64,000 bases of DNA from Candidatus Curtissbacteria bacterium (GTDB lineage: Bacteria; Patescibacteria; Microgenomatia; Curtissbacterales; GWA2-41-24). The position numbers were made by a program, and so were the translations under genes. The stretch spans positions 53,947 to 117,946 of the forward strand of contig JAUSJC010000007.1 of assembly GCA_030647775.1 (NCBI GenBank), written 5' to 3'. The notes under the pieces are model-generated. The model ran no database searches and had not been told where the DNA came from. It saw only the letters and a list, made by a program, of their open reading frames with translations. This document shows, piece by piece, positions 7,699 through 15,816 of this stretch (its first letter is position 1; each line of letters begins with the position of its first letter).

Positions 7699-7959
7699 AT
7701 GTATCAGGTGTACATTTTAAGAAGTTTAAGCAATGGATCTCGGTCATATGTCGGCTTGACCTTGAAGGGGATAAAAAATAGATTAAAAGAGCACAATGCC
7801 GGGGAATCTAGATACACGAAAACCTATATTCCATGGGAGCTAGTGTACTTTGAAAACTTTTATTGTAGGTTATGTGCAGAGAAAAGAGAAAAATTTCTAA
7901 AATCGGGTTTTGGGTATCGGTTTAGAAAGTTGATTTTAGAGAAGTTTAAAGCAGGATAA
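7699..7959 (+). CDS. Stand-alone GIY-YIG nuclease-domain protein
   Basis: The 86-residue product starts MYQVYILRS and has the GIY-YIG core: YVYIL-type first strand, SYVGLT, conserved Arg in IKNRLKEHN, and a C-terminal EKREKFLKSG helix. It resembles the UPF0213/YhbQ class. ATG at 7699 is preferred over an upstream frame that runs through the tRNA. It lies between tRNA-Arg and tRNA-Pro and is bracketed by palindromes TTCTGC-AGA-GCAGAA (7676-7690) and CGTTCTGC-TTT-GCAGAACG (7965-7983). Whether it is a housekeeping or a mobility nuclease is open. Confidence 0.85.
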   Translation: MYQVYILRSLSNGSRSYVGLTLKGIKNRLKEHNAGESRYTKTYIPWELVYFENFYCRLCAEKREKFLKSGFGYRFRKLILEKFKAG

Positions 7960-7981
7960 TTTTACGTTCTGCTTTGCAGAA

Positions 7982-8055
7982 CGGGGAGTAGCTCAGTTGG
8001 CTAGAGCGCTGCTTTTGGGAAGCAGAGGCCGGAGGTTCAAGTCCTCTCTCCCCGA
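7982..8055 (+). tRNA. tRNA-Pro (anticodon TGG)
   Basis: Acceptor CGGGGAG/CTCCCCG with the C1-G72 pair typical of bacterial tRNA-Pro, anticodon stem CTGCT/AGCAG with loop TTTGGGA, T arm GGAGG-TTCAAGT-CCTCT. Discriminator A, CCA not encoded. The right palindrome of the preceding GIY-YIG unit touches its first base. Confidence 0.92.
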
Positions 8056-8084
8056 CACTATTGGCATTTTTTAAATTTAGCTTG

Positions 8085-8340
8085 TTTGTACAATCCGAAA
8101 GGGGTTCGAAGATTAAATATCACAAAAAGGCATAGCTTCGAGACGGGTTCGAAGATAGGACTACAGTATAATTTGATCTAAGTTAACCTAATTCTAACCA
8201 AAAGATAACCTAATTCAAGTCAACCAGATACGCACAAACTTGACGCAGTTTGATCTAAATGGATACAATACTTGACGTAGTTTGTGCTATTGCCATTTTT
8301 TGCCGGGGGCATTTAAGATATCTATAGATATCTGCACTTT
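8085..8340. repeat. Gene-free stretch with short direct repeats and a palindrome
   Basis: No gene was found. The stretch holds two GGGTTCGAAGAT units, two TAACCTAATTC units, two ACTTGACG(C/T)AGTTTG units (near 8238 and 8273) and the perfect 18-bp palindrome AGATATCTATAGATATCT. The pattern resembles iterons or clustered operator sites, but no DnaA box was recognised and no function is claimed. Confidence 0.4.
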
Positions 8341-8341
8341 A

Positions 8342-8489
8342 ATTAATTACGGGTAGGGTAAAAGAAACAGTCCTGCCGACGAGATTCGAACTCGCAAAAA
8401 CCGTGTCACGGGTTAGTAGCTTGATAGGCCACCGCGTCTACCAGTTGCGCCACAGCAGGGCAACGTCTTTTACCCTATCCTCAATTAAT
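8342..8489. repeat. 24-bp inverted repeat flanking the class II tRNA
   Basis: Left arm 8342-8365 (ATTAATTAC then GGGTAGGGTAAAAG) and right arm 8466-8489 (CTTTTACCCTATCC then AATTAAT) are complementary at about 21 of 24 positions. They would pair to close a stem around the tRNA at 8371-8459. Confidence 0.75.
8371..8459 (-). tRNA. Class II tRNA-like gene with apparent anticodon ATC
   Basis: Acceptor CCTGCTG/CGGCAGG, leucine-like D arm (AACTGGTAGACGC), anticodon stem GTGGC/GCTAC with loop CTATCAA, a long variable arm built on CCGTG-ACA-CGG, and T arm GCGAG-TTCGAAT-CTCGT. The long variable arm is expected for Leu, Ser or Tyr, yet the loop register gives ATC, formally an Asp codon reader. C1-G72 is also unusual for Leu or Ser. 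It may be a decoding oddity, an allo-tRNA or a pseudogene. Confidence 0.7.
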
Positions 8490-8504
8490 TTTTAAGGTTC
8501 TCCT

Positions 8505-8830
8505 ACAAAAAGGCACCTTGCCTTCCGGCTTAGGTGCTCGATTCTTCTCTATTTAGTCTGCACCCACAACTTTTATTTTCAGGGCTATCTCGCACCTCCT
8601 CGATAGCTCACCGTTTACCTATTAATTTATACTGCCCTTATTATGAAAATGTGGCATTTGGCATGCAGACTGAATTTCACGAATATGCCAAAAGCACAAT
8701 ATATTGTGGTCTAATCTTAGTATATACACAACTGAAAATAATAATCAAGCGCTTTTATCATTTCCGGCCGCCACAGACCCGGTAGCGGGTCTAGTTTCGC
8801 TTTACCTTGCCAAAAAGCCTATTTAATTCT
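8505..8830 (-). ncRNA. Candidate structured RNA ending in an intrinsic terminator
   Basis: The minus strand folds into a series of hairpins: AGACCC/GGGTCT, CACAAT/ATTGTG, TTTGGCAT/ATGCCAAA and GCTATC/GATAGC. A longer pairing is possible between ATTTTCAG and CTGAAAAT. It ends in a GCACC-type stem (GCACCT...AGGTGC) followed by CTTTTTG, a good terminator. No convincing frame is present. It does not show the conserved strings I know for tmRNA, RNase P or SRP RNA, so its identity is open. Confidence 0.35.
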
Positions 8831-8918
8831 GCTCAGTTTAATTTTTGGAGTAAATCGTTAATATATTGGATTTCAATAGCTGTAAGGGTTCGAATATCGC
8901 TCCATAGACCCGACCAAG

Positions 8919-10166
8919 TTAGTTCATATGTTTTTGGAGTGCAGGTCGAAGAACTAGGCCGATTACCGTTAGTATTAACCCTAAAATTATAAATATTGTT
9001 GTAACATCTAGCCTTTCGGTAAGCAGGGCTACCAGCAAGACCGGTATAGGGGTTATGGCAGATGCGGAAATTGTAACCAGCGAAAAAACTCTCCCCATCA
9101 TTGTTTCGGGTGTATTTTGCTGCAAGACGGTTCTGGCATGAACCGCTACAAATACTGCGGCCACGCCAATTATGGTCGCCGACGCCATTGTCACCAGTCG
9201 AAGTATTGTAACGCCTGTTGGTTGACCTGCTAGAAGTTGTGCGCTCAACCCTAAGCTGAGCAATACCAAACCAAAAGTAATGACCCCTAAGAAGATGGAG
9301 TGACCCCTTTTCCACCACTTTTCGATATAACCCATTATTGCTACGCCAAGTCCCAGGCCGGCAATAAGCGGAATCACCAAGAAATAACTAGTGGAAGTTG
9401 CCGGCAGGTCTAGATATTGTTTGACGTAACCAATAAACAGAATCGCCAGCATGCCAATGTTGAATTCCATAATTGTTAGCAAAATGATTGGGATGGAAAT
9501 GCCATGATTTTTCTTGGTGACGGAAAGGACGTCGCGGGTTAGGATTAAAGTGCGCATAAATATCTGTTTCCTAATCACCCCGGGACGTGCCGACTCGATA
9601 GTGTGGAGACTAAGTCTCAGGAAAAAGCCGATAGCGGTTAGTATTCCCGCGATTATGAAAGCTGCTTTAAACCCTTCGTTTCCGCCGCCGAACAATTGGA
9701 TGACAGGCCCGGCCGCCGCGTAACCTAGCATGACAGAACCAAGTTGAGTAAAGAGAAATAAGGAATTGGCCTGTGCCAATTTTTCTCCTTTTACCAGTAG
9801 TGGAATCGTTGCGGCTTCGGCAGGTGTAAAAAATTGCGAAACCGAGGCGGTTACAAAGGCAATTGCCAGTAAGCCCCAAACGCTGTGAATGCTAAACGCG
9901 TAAAGAATGAATAGCAAACTTAAGGCAAGGTCTGTTACAAGCATAAGCTTCTTGCGATTTGTCATATCGACTATCGAGCCGGCAAAAAAGCCTACAAAGA
10001 ATGCCGGGAGCGTCATTGCCGCATAAAACTGCGCCAGTGCAAAGCGGGAATTTGTCAGTTGGCTGATAAGCAGCAGCGCCGTGAAGTTACACATGTTAAA
10101 GGCAATTTGGAGAAGAACCTGGTTACCCCAAAGTTTTAAAAATTGGCTGTTTTTAAGTATTTCCAT
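8919..10166 (-). CDS. Major facilitator superfamily exporter
   Basis: The 415-residue protein has about 12 membrane helices. The loop after the second helix carries GSIVDMTNRKKLM, the MFS motif A region, and the next helices carry TPAEAATIPLLV, as in the MFS_3/EntS-like efflux group. The N-terminus LKNSQFLKLWGNQ is typical of that group. It probably exports a small molecule by proton antiport; the substrate is unknown. No regulator lies next to it. Confidence 0.85.
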   Translation of the reverse strand: MEILKNSQFLKLWGNQVLLQIAFNMCNFTALLLISQLTNSRFALAQFYAAMTLPAFFVGFFAGSIVDMTNRKKLMLVTDLALSLLFILYAFSIHSVWGLLAIAFVTASVSQFFTPAEAATIPLLVKGEKLAQANSLFLFTQLGSVMLGYAAAGPVIQLFGGGNEGFKAAFIIAGILTAIGFFLRLSLHTIESARPGVIRKQIFMRTLILTRDVLSVTKKNHGISIPIILLTIMEFNIGMLAILFIGYVKQYLDLPATSTSYFLVIPLIAGLGLGVAIMGYIEKWWKRGHSIFLGVITFGLVLLSLGLSAQLLAGQPTGVTILRLVTMASATIIGVAAVFVAVHARTVLQQNTPETMMGRVFSLVTISASAITPIPVLLVALLTERLDVTTIFIILGLILTVIGLVLRPALQKHMN

Positions 10167-10198
10167 AAACTAAGAATAGAATAGCGTGAGTAAATTGT

Positions 10199-10306
10199 CT
10201 AGAATCGCGCCTGTTGGATTACGAACCTCAATTTTTGTTCGTAAAGATCAAGATAACTGCGGTACTCACAGATTTGTTTTAGCGCTTGGATATCGTCGGC
10301 AGTTGG
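10199..10306 (-). pseudogene. Remnant of an M10-like protease C-terminus
   Basis: About 35 codons match the C-terminal end of the intact protease at 13956-14876: PTADDIQAL, then RSYLDLY versus RSYFDLY, then RFVIQQ versus NFVISQ. The catalytic domain is gone. It abuts a sortase remnant on the other strand. Confidence 0.8.
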
Positions 10307-10312
10307 AGTCTT

Positions 10313-10540
10313 TGCTGATTTGTATAAGCTAAAGATGGGGGACAAATTGTACATTGAGGATAACACAGGGACAACTACTACCTTCATAGTTCGTGAAAGT
10401 CGCATCTATGATCCTGGGCTTGCAGGTGATGTTTTCAGTCGCAGCGATGGGACTTATTTAAACCTTATTACTTGCGATGGAGTATGGGACGGAGTTAAAA
10501 AAAAGCTATAACAAACGTTTGGTGGTATTTGCTAGGACCC
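10313..10540 (+). pseudogene. Remnant of a sortase C-terminus with a frameshift
   Basis: The frame encodes GDKLYIEDNTG, RIYDPGLAGDVFSR and NLITCDGVWD, matching the catalytic-Cys region of the sortase at 13313-14047. A run of eight A near 10498 shifts the frame; beyond it SYNKRLVVFA matches SYTERLVIFT. Promoter, N-terminus and the catalytic His are missing. Confidence 0.82.
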
Positions 10541-10548
10541 TTTAGGGG

Positions 10549-10560
10549 TATAATAAATAT
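10549..10560 (+). promoter_or_regulatory. -10 box of a leaderless promoter
   Basis: TATAAT at 10549-10554 lies six bases before the ATG at 10561, leaving no room for a ribosome binding site. The mRNA is predicted to start at or very near the start codon. Confidence 0.5.
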
Positions 10561-10902
10561 ATGGCAACTCTAATTTTTACTGTTTTATTTGGACTCATTA
10601 TTGCCTTTTTTGCTACTCAAAACACAGCTGTTATCTCACTTAAATTCTTAAACTACCAAATACCTGGTATTCCTACCTATATTGTAGTAGTTGGTGCGCT
10701 TCTTGTTGGACTGTTTCTTTCCTGGATTATTAGTTTTGTAAACGATATAGCAACTGGTTTTACTATGCGGGGGAAAGACAGCAAAATTAAAGACTACAAA
10801 AAAGAGAATGCCGAATTACTCAAGTTAAACCATCAATTAGAACTTGAAAATACCAGACTTAAGGCAGAAACAGATGCCCCTTCAGATGATAAATCCTTGT
10901 GA
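10561..10902 (+). CDS. LapA-domain (DUF1049) membrane protein
   Basis: The 113-residue product has two membrane helices (about 1-18 and 38-62) separated by a short loop with the LapA-like NTAVISLKFL segment, then a cytoplasmic coiled coil of about 40 residues. LapA-domain proteins act in envelope assembly in Proteobacteria; the role here is unknown. The end overlaps the NUDIX gene start by four bases. Confidence 0.75.
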   Translation: MATLIFTVLFGLIIAFFATQNTAVISLKFLNYQIPGIPTYIVVVGALLVGLFLSWIISFVNDIATGFTMRGKDSKIKDYKKENAELLKLNHQLELENTRLKAETDAPSDDKSL

Positions 10903-11372
10903 AAACTATTCTTGCTAAAGCCTGGCGTGTTCTGTCTCTTACTAAAGGTATTCAGCTTTCGCTTATGCGTGTTTTTCAAGACCAATTTCTAATTGGGGTA
11001 ACAGGTATTATTTTTAACAAAAATCAGGAGGTTTTACTCTTTAAACATACCTACCGCCAAACTGCTTGGAGTTTACCTGGCGGATACATTAAGTCAAAAG
11101 AGCATCCTTTTGAGGCACTAGAGCGGGAGATAAAAGAGGAGTCAGGGCTTGTCGTGAGTGCGGAAGAACAACTCAAAATTAGAACTGATAGAGAAACTTC
11201 ACGTTTGGATGTAACTGTAGTTGGTCAGTATATTGGAGGAGAATTTAAGAAGTCACATGAAGTTTTGGAATTTGGCTTTTTCTCTTTTGAAAACCTCCCT
11301 TTTATTTCAAAAAATCAACTATTATTGATTGAGTATACCTTGCACAATAAAACTCCGCAGGTTGCAACTTAA
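10899..11372 (+). CDS. NUDIX hydrolase
   Basis: The 157-residue protein holds a full Nudix box, GX5EX7REUXEEXGU, from GGYIKSKEHPFEALERE to IKEESGLV (about residues 66-88). NUDIX enzymes hydrolyse nucleoside diphosphates linked to another group. The N-terminal 25 residues could form an amphipathic helix. It is co-transcribed with the LapA-domain gene (ATGA-type overlap). The substrate is unknown. Confidence 0.88.
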   Translation: MKTILAKAWRVLSLTKGIQLSLMRVFQDQFLIGVTGIIFNKNQEVLLFKHTYRQTAWSLPGGYIKSKEHPFEALEREIKEESGLVVSAEEQLKIRTDRETSRLDVTVVGQYIGGEFKKSHEVLEFGFFSFENLPFISKNQLLLIEYTLHNKTPQVAT

Positions 11373-11404
11373 GCTGTTTAGATAATTTATTGGTATAATC
11401 TCAC

Positions 11405-11480
11405 CTAGTTTCTTTTCTTGCTCAGGATTTGGTTCTGGCGGTGGAGTTTGATCTGCTGGTTAGTTTGGATCGTCTGGCAT
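11405..11480 (-). pseudogene. Degenerate acidic Pro-rich peptide gene
   Basis: From ATG at 11480 the frame reads MPDDPN, a TAA, then PADQTPPPEPNPEQEKK. Composition matches the acidic Pro-rich protein at 54955-55152. A single in-frame stop interrupts it. It may be chance, but the composition is distinctive. Confidence 0.3.
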
Positions 11481-11605
11481 GATTCCAGTCTAGCACAGAA
11501 TCGGCCAGAATGATGGAAATTAGCCGACTGCCATCATCCTCTCTAAATTTTCTGTTGCGTACGGAATTGAGTTCGAATTTTTCGATAAAGGTCGACTGGT
11601 TATGT

Positions 11606-11932
11606 TTATTCTTTACGTGATGCTCCCTGAAAAATATAGAAAGCAAGGCTCAAAATAATGGCAATAATAAAAATATTTGAAAGCCCGGCAATTTGAAGAA
11701 TGCCAATTGTTGAAAGTATCCAAAATAGCAATAGTATCGACGCAATTTCTCGAAACGGTTTAGGTAATATACCAATTGCCCAACCAACGGCAAGAAGAAT
11801 CAGCACATTCCAAAGTGTAATTTGATAATTGTTTATGGAGATCAATTCAATATTTGGAATATGGATTACACCGTTTGGGACGTAGCCTAAAAACCAAAGA
11901 ATAATAATTATTGCTAAAATTGCGGATAACAT
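11606..11932 (-). CDS. Small multi-helix membrane protein of unknown function
   Basis: The 108-residue product has about four hydrophobic helices separated by short loops, the first at the very N-terminus, and a charged tail GASRKE. No family was recognised. It stands alone and divergent from the DUF3494 gene. Composition is convincingly that of an integral membrane protein. Confidence 0.6.
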   Translation of the reverse strand: MLSAILAIIIILWFLGYVPNGVIHIPNIELISINNYQITLWNVLILLAVGWAIGILPKPFREIASILLLFWILSTIGILQIAGLSNIFIIAIILSLAFYIFQGASRKE

Positions 11933-12119
11933 ATGTGTACTACTTTATGTGAGTTAGCGGTAATTATATAACTTAAATTTAATATACGTCAAAATAACCT
12001 CTGATTTCGTTTTTCTTGACAAAATTAAGCAGGTAGTGTACCCTATAACATCTACTGCCTCATTTCTGTTTTTCTGCCTCAAAGTTAGAAATTTTGCAAA
12101 ACTAAAAAATTTTAAAAGG

Positions 12120-13316
12120 ATGAAGCCTATTTTAGTATCGCTATTTATTATTTTAATGGGGTTTGTTTTTATGCCTTTGCCGAAAGCATATGCATACTCA
12201 AATCCGGCTGCTGTTCCACTGGGAACTGTTTCTAATTTTGCCGCTCTGGCTAAGACCTCGATTACCTCCCCGACAGGCCCGACTGTACTCAATAATGGAG
12301 ATTTAGGCATAGACAGCCCCGGTACGTGTACCGATTTTGCAACTCCCTGTTCTGCGCCGAATGCTAACGGAACGATAAACAGCGGTGCGATTCAATTCCA
12401 AAATGCGGTTGCACTGCAGGGCCAGACGGATGCAACTGCGGCTATTACCAATATTGGTTTAAGAGTAGCCGATGACACACTTCTAGCTCAACTTGGCGGT
12501 TAAACCTTAAATCAAGGCGTTTACGATGTGCCGGCTGCTGCGACTAATTTGACCGGGGATCTCACTTTAAATGGTGATGCCAGTTCCGTCTTTATCTTCC
12601 ATTTGACATCCACTCTTATTACAGATAACGGAAGTAGAGTACTTCTTACCGGAGGGGCGCAAGCTTGCAATGTATTCTGGAAAGTTGATTCATCGGCTAC
12701 ATTTAATGGAACCACAACGATGGTCGGAACCGTTTTGGCTTTGGCGGATATTACTTTTCCTGGAGGCGGAGCAACTTTAGATGGAAGAGTAGTTGCCCAA
12801 ACGGGAGCGATCACTTTTAACAACACGACTATAAATAACTCCTCATGTGCTTCTACCAGCTCCAGTACTAGTTCCAGTTCCGGCGGATCATCTACTTCAG
12901 TTTTTACTCCACTCAATAGCGGAATAATTGCCCCAACTATAATAGAATCAAAAAGAATCAGCCCAACGAGTGTTTTTATCAGCTGGGGACCATATTCGGG
13001 AATAGATACTTTTATCATTCAGTATGGTCTTGAAAACGGGAATTGGTTATACAGCACCAACGTCACGGGGTTCTCAACCACCATCAATGCTCTACCTTCG
13101 AATCAACCCATCTGGTTTAGGATCGCAGCTAGAAACAGTCAATCAATAGGAAAGTACGGTGAGGCAAAACTTGTCGGAGGGCCGAGTCTGCCAAGTGCAG
13201 GATTTGCTCCCCGCGAGAATAATATTCCATGGTATATTCCGGTTGGTGTCGGCACCGCGTTTTTGGCCTCTTTACTTGTAATTCAAAGAAAACGCAAACT
13301 GTCATTGGGAAGTTGA
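12120..13316 (+). pseudogene. DUF3494 (ice-binding-like) surface protein, interrupted by one TAA
   Basis: ATG at 12120 begins a signal peptide (MKPILVSL...KAYA). The DUF3494 beta-solenoid domain follows, with VPLGTVSNFAALA and LNNGDLGI, then a Ser-rich linker, a fibronectin-III-like domain (PTSVFISWGPYSG) and a sorting signal LPSAG, hydrophobic helix and KRK tail. A TAA at 12501-12503 breaks the frame inside the domain, where relatives have Leu (GGLTL); a single T-to-A change from TTA explains it. Either it is a recent pseudogene, a sequence error or a read-through site. The downstream sortase would anchor it. Confidence 0.82.
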
Positions 13317-14047
13317 AGGATTACGTCCAGCGGCCACTTCTAATAATTACGTTTACCGTATTTTCTCTATTTCTTCTTTTTCATATTGCCCCTGGCAGTA
13401 GCACAAAATCGGTACCTCAAAGCAAAGTAGCAAATAGTGTTTTTTTTAGCAAGGATTCTGCGGGATTGCCGATGCGTCTTTTGATACCTGCAATTAATGT
13501 TAATGCCGCTATTTTGCATCTGGGTGTTACTTCCGGTGGACAGATGGAAGTTCCGGATAATGCTGTCGATGTCGGTTGGTTTAAGTTGGGACCGCGACCT
13601 GGAGAGATAGGCAGTGCTGTTATTTCTGGGCACTTTGACGGGAAAAATGGTGAAGAGGGAGTGTTTACTAATTTGAATAAGTTGACAGAAGGTGACAAAT
13701 TATATGTTGAAGACGGTAGAGGAACATATAAAGCTTTCGTAGTCAGTGGGAGCCGCGCTTATGACCCCGGATATGCTGACGATGTTTTTAGTCGAAATGA
13801 TGGTGCTCACCTAAATTTTATTACCTGTGGCGGAGTTTGGGATAATAATAAAAAAAGCTATACGGAAAGATTAGTAATATTTACAGATGCAAGCATTTAT
13901 GAAAGTTGGGGTTATAAGATGAAAAGTACCCTGCAAAATACACGGTTGACCGGTTCTACCTTATCCCAAGATTCTTTTGGAGCTGGCTTATTACAAAGTT
14001 TAGCCTTTGCATATAAAGGTCAAAATAGCTTCTATTTTGGCAAATAG
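13313..14047 (+). CDS. Sortase (class E/F-like transpeptidase)
   Basis: After an N-terminal membrane helix (LLIITFTVFSLFLLF) the sortase barrel carries the catalytic His in SGHFDG, Cys in FITCGG and Arg in TERLVIF. It links proteins with LPxTG-like motifs to the envelope; the neighbouring DUF3494 protein has LPSAG. TTG at 13313 overlaps the upstream stop and is the likely start; a GTG at 13229 would add residues without homology. The last 31 codons lie antisense to the end of the protease gene, so the C-terminal tail is probably not part of the conserved fold. Confidence 0.88.
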   Translation: MKDYVQRPLLIITFTVFSLFLLFHIAPGSSTKSVPQSKVANSVFFSKDSAGLPMRLLIPAINVNAAILHLGVTSGGQMEVPDNAVDVGWFKLGPRPGEIGSAVISGHFDGKNGEEGVFTNLNKLTEGDKLYVEDGRGTYKAFVVSGSRAYDPGYADDVFSRNDGAHLNFITCGGVWDNNKKSYTERLVIFTDASIYESWGYKMKSTLQNTRLTGSTLSQDSFGAGLLQSLAFAYKGQNSFYFGK

Positions 14048-14876
14048 TTTCGAGCGCTTGGATATCGTCGGCAGTTGGAATGATTTGCTGATTGGTATTG
14101 GCGTGCATGATGGACTTTTTGTTTTGCAGGTGGCCGAGACCAATAGCATGGCCAAGTTCATGGGCGATGGTGTGCACCAGCTCCTTTTTGTTGACGTTGA
14201 AGTAAATTTCGATTTTACTAGTGTTTGGGTCGTAGATTCCCTCTTCCGGTTTGACGGCAAGTTCTTGGTTAAAAGTATTAATAGTCCGGTTTAATTGGTT
14301 AACATTGGTGTTAAAGAGCTGGGCTGATTGGTTTAGAGACTCCGCCATTTTATTTAAGCGGTCGGCATCAGCTTTTAGGTCTTCCTGCTGTTTTAATAAT
14401 TTTTCGTATTCGTCTTTCGGCGCCCCGCCTTTAGAATTCCAATAGTCTATTTGATAATTCAGGTCGGCAAGTTTTACCTTAAAGTCGGCCGATTCTTTTT
14501 CATACTGGGTAAGACTGGGTTTAAGAGTGCTTTCCTGGCTCTGGACTTGGCCTTGAAGGTTCGTTATTTGTTTATTTAAAGATTGCCTCTGGTCATAAAC
14601 AAGGCTGATCGTCAGTTTACCCCGGGGGTCATAGGCAAAAAGGTCTTTACCCTGCACACTCTCCCAAATTTCTGCGGCTTCTTCAACATTCCGGGTGAAT
14701 TCGTCACGGCTTAAATTAAACCTGTTATCTACGGCATCAATCCGGAATTGGATAGGTTTGTCGCAGGGCGAAAAATATAGGAATTTTGTCCTGTCGGAAT
14801 ACGGAAGGCTGACTACTCTTAAGAAAATGGCGGCAATGGCAACTAAAATTGTCAGCTGCAACAGGACTTTTTTCAT
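13956..14876 (-). CDS. Secreted M10-like zinc metalloprotease with coiled coil
   Basis: The 306-residue product has an N-terminal signal anchor (about 5-25), a region found before matrixin-like domains, a long coiled coil (about 100-210) and the zinc site HELGHAIGLGH near residue 240, followed by a Met-turn in SIMHAN. The coiled coil splits the protease domain, which is unusual. Its 3' end overlaps the convergent sortase gene by 92 bases. A fossil of its C-terminus lies at 10199-10306. It probably acts outside the membrane. Confidence 0.85.
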   Translation of the reverse strand: MKKVLLQLTILVAIAAIFLRVVSLPYSDRTKFLYFSPCDKPIQFRIDAVDNRFNLSRDEFTRNVEEAAEIWESVQGKDLFAYDPRGKLTISLVYDQRQSLNKQITNLQGQVQSQESTLKPSLTQYEKESADFKVKLADLNYQIDYWNSKGGAPKDEYEKLLKQQEDLKADADRLNKMAESLNQSAQLFNTNVNQLNRTINTFNQELAVKPEEGIYDPNTSKIEIYFNVNKKELVHTIAHELGHAIGLGHLQNKKSIMHANTNQQIIPTADDIQALETICQNRSYFDLYMQRLNFVISQLQKNLGIR

Positions 14877-14942
14877 CTGTAAGAATTTTAAAGGAATAGT
14901 TTGTACTTGGCAATTGGTTAGCCGCTCATTTAAACTTGAAGA

Positions 14943-15713
14943 ATGAGACTCAAGTTTCTGCAGGTCAATATTTTCAGGGGAAAGTTTTTAGGCTCGCTTT
15001 TAGATTTTATAGAAAAGGTAGACCCGGATATTATTACGATGCAGGAGGTTTCTTGCGGGGAGATAAATTTATATGAGGACAAAAAAGCTGACCTTTTCGA
15101 ACTTATAAAGGGAAAAACAGGATATGACGGAGTTTTCCATTCGGATACAAGCCTTTCAGGCAGTCCTTTTTCGCGATTTGGAAATGGGGTTTTTAGCAAA
15201 TGGCCTATTAACAGTTCAGCAGTTGTACCTCTAGCAACTTATGGATCTTTGACTTTAGATGAGTTTAATAATAACAAGGGTGACGTTTGGGCAAGACTAT
15301 CCCGCCATATGTTGGACGCGGAAATTGAAATAGAAGGGAAGGCTGTGCATGCAATTTCGATCCATGGTAGAAGAATTGCGCCGCCGCTAGATGACCCGGA
15401 GAATATTCGTCAGGCGCATGTGATGGCAAACCATTTAAAATCCTTTGGTGATAAGCCGTTTATTGTCGGAGGGGATTTTAATATGCCTCCGGGAACTGAA
15501 GTTATAAAAATTGTTTCGTCTGTTGCTAGTAACTTAATGGCCGACTGCGGGGTAAAACAGACCTTAAACCCGCAGGAACATGAGCTCGGGGAAAAAGGTT
15601 ACTTGGTTGATTTTATCTTTACCTCGAAGCATTTTAAGAAGATTTCTTTGGAGGTACCGCAAGTGACGGTTTCGGACCATTTGCCGGTTGTGGCAGAGTT
15701 GGAAATGCTTTGA
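14943..15713 (+). CDS. Endonuclease/exonuclease/phosphatase family protein
   Basis: The 256-residue product has the metal-dependent EEP fold: LQVNIFRG at the N-terminus, catalytic Glu in MQEVS, GDFNMPPG near residue 178 and C-terminal SDHLPVVAEL. The family covers DNA repair nucleases, phosphodiesterases and lipid phosphatases. No signal peptide is visible, so a cytoplasmic role is likely. It stands alone, divergent from the protease. Confidence 0.87.
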   Translation: MRLKFLQVNIFRGKFLGSLLDFIEKVDPDIITMQEVSCGEINLYEDKKADLFELIKGKTGYDGVFHSDTSLSGSPFSRFGNGVFSKWPINSSAVVPLATYGSLTLDEFNNNKGDVWARLSRHMLDAEIEIEGKAVHAISIHGRRIAPPLDDPENIRQAHVMANHLKSFGDKPFIVGGDFNMPPGTEVIKIVSSVASNLMADCGVKQTLNPQEHELGEKGYLVDFIFTSKHFKKISLEVPQVTVSDHLPVVAELEML

Positions 15714-15758
15714 TAAAATACTCTCCTGATTTATAATTGTTTTGCGGGGTGTGGTTCA

Positions 15759-15808
15759 ATATACAGTGCCATGCGGTTCTCGTTCTGCAATGCAGAACTG
15801 TGGGCCTA
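15759..15808. repeat. ATATACAGTGCCATGCG module with palindrome
   Basis: AATATACAGTGCCATGCG (from 15759) also occurs inside the repeats at 35923-36017 and 38979-39076. Here it is followed by the palindrome GTTCTGCA-A-TGCAGAAC (15782-15798), whose arms match those flanking the GIY-YIG gene at 7699. Confidence 0.7.
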
Positions 15809-15816
15809 GGTAGAAT

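Noticed and set aside
8085..8340. Replication origin or plasmid iterons
   Set aside because: Direct repeats are present, but no DnaA box, dnaA gene or regular iteron spacing was seen.
8833..9318. 161-codon frame antiparallel-shifted to the MFS gene
   Set aside because: It lies in another frame of a clear 12-helix transporter and its composition (Arg/Asn/Ser-rich) is that of a shadow frame.
11422..11646. 74-codon minus-strand frame before the small membrane protein
   Set aside because: No ribosome site or domain; it runs over a degenerate acidic peptide gene in a different frame.
12501..12503. Genome-wide recoding of TAA as a sense codon
   Set aside because: Many intact genes here end with TAA at the expected place, so a recoded TAA is not supported; the stop is a local lesion.
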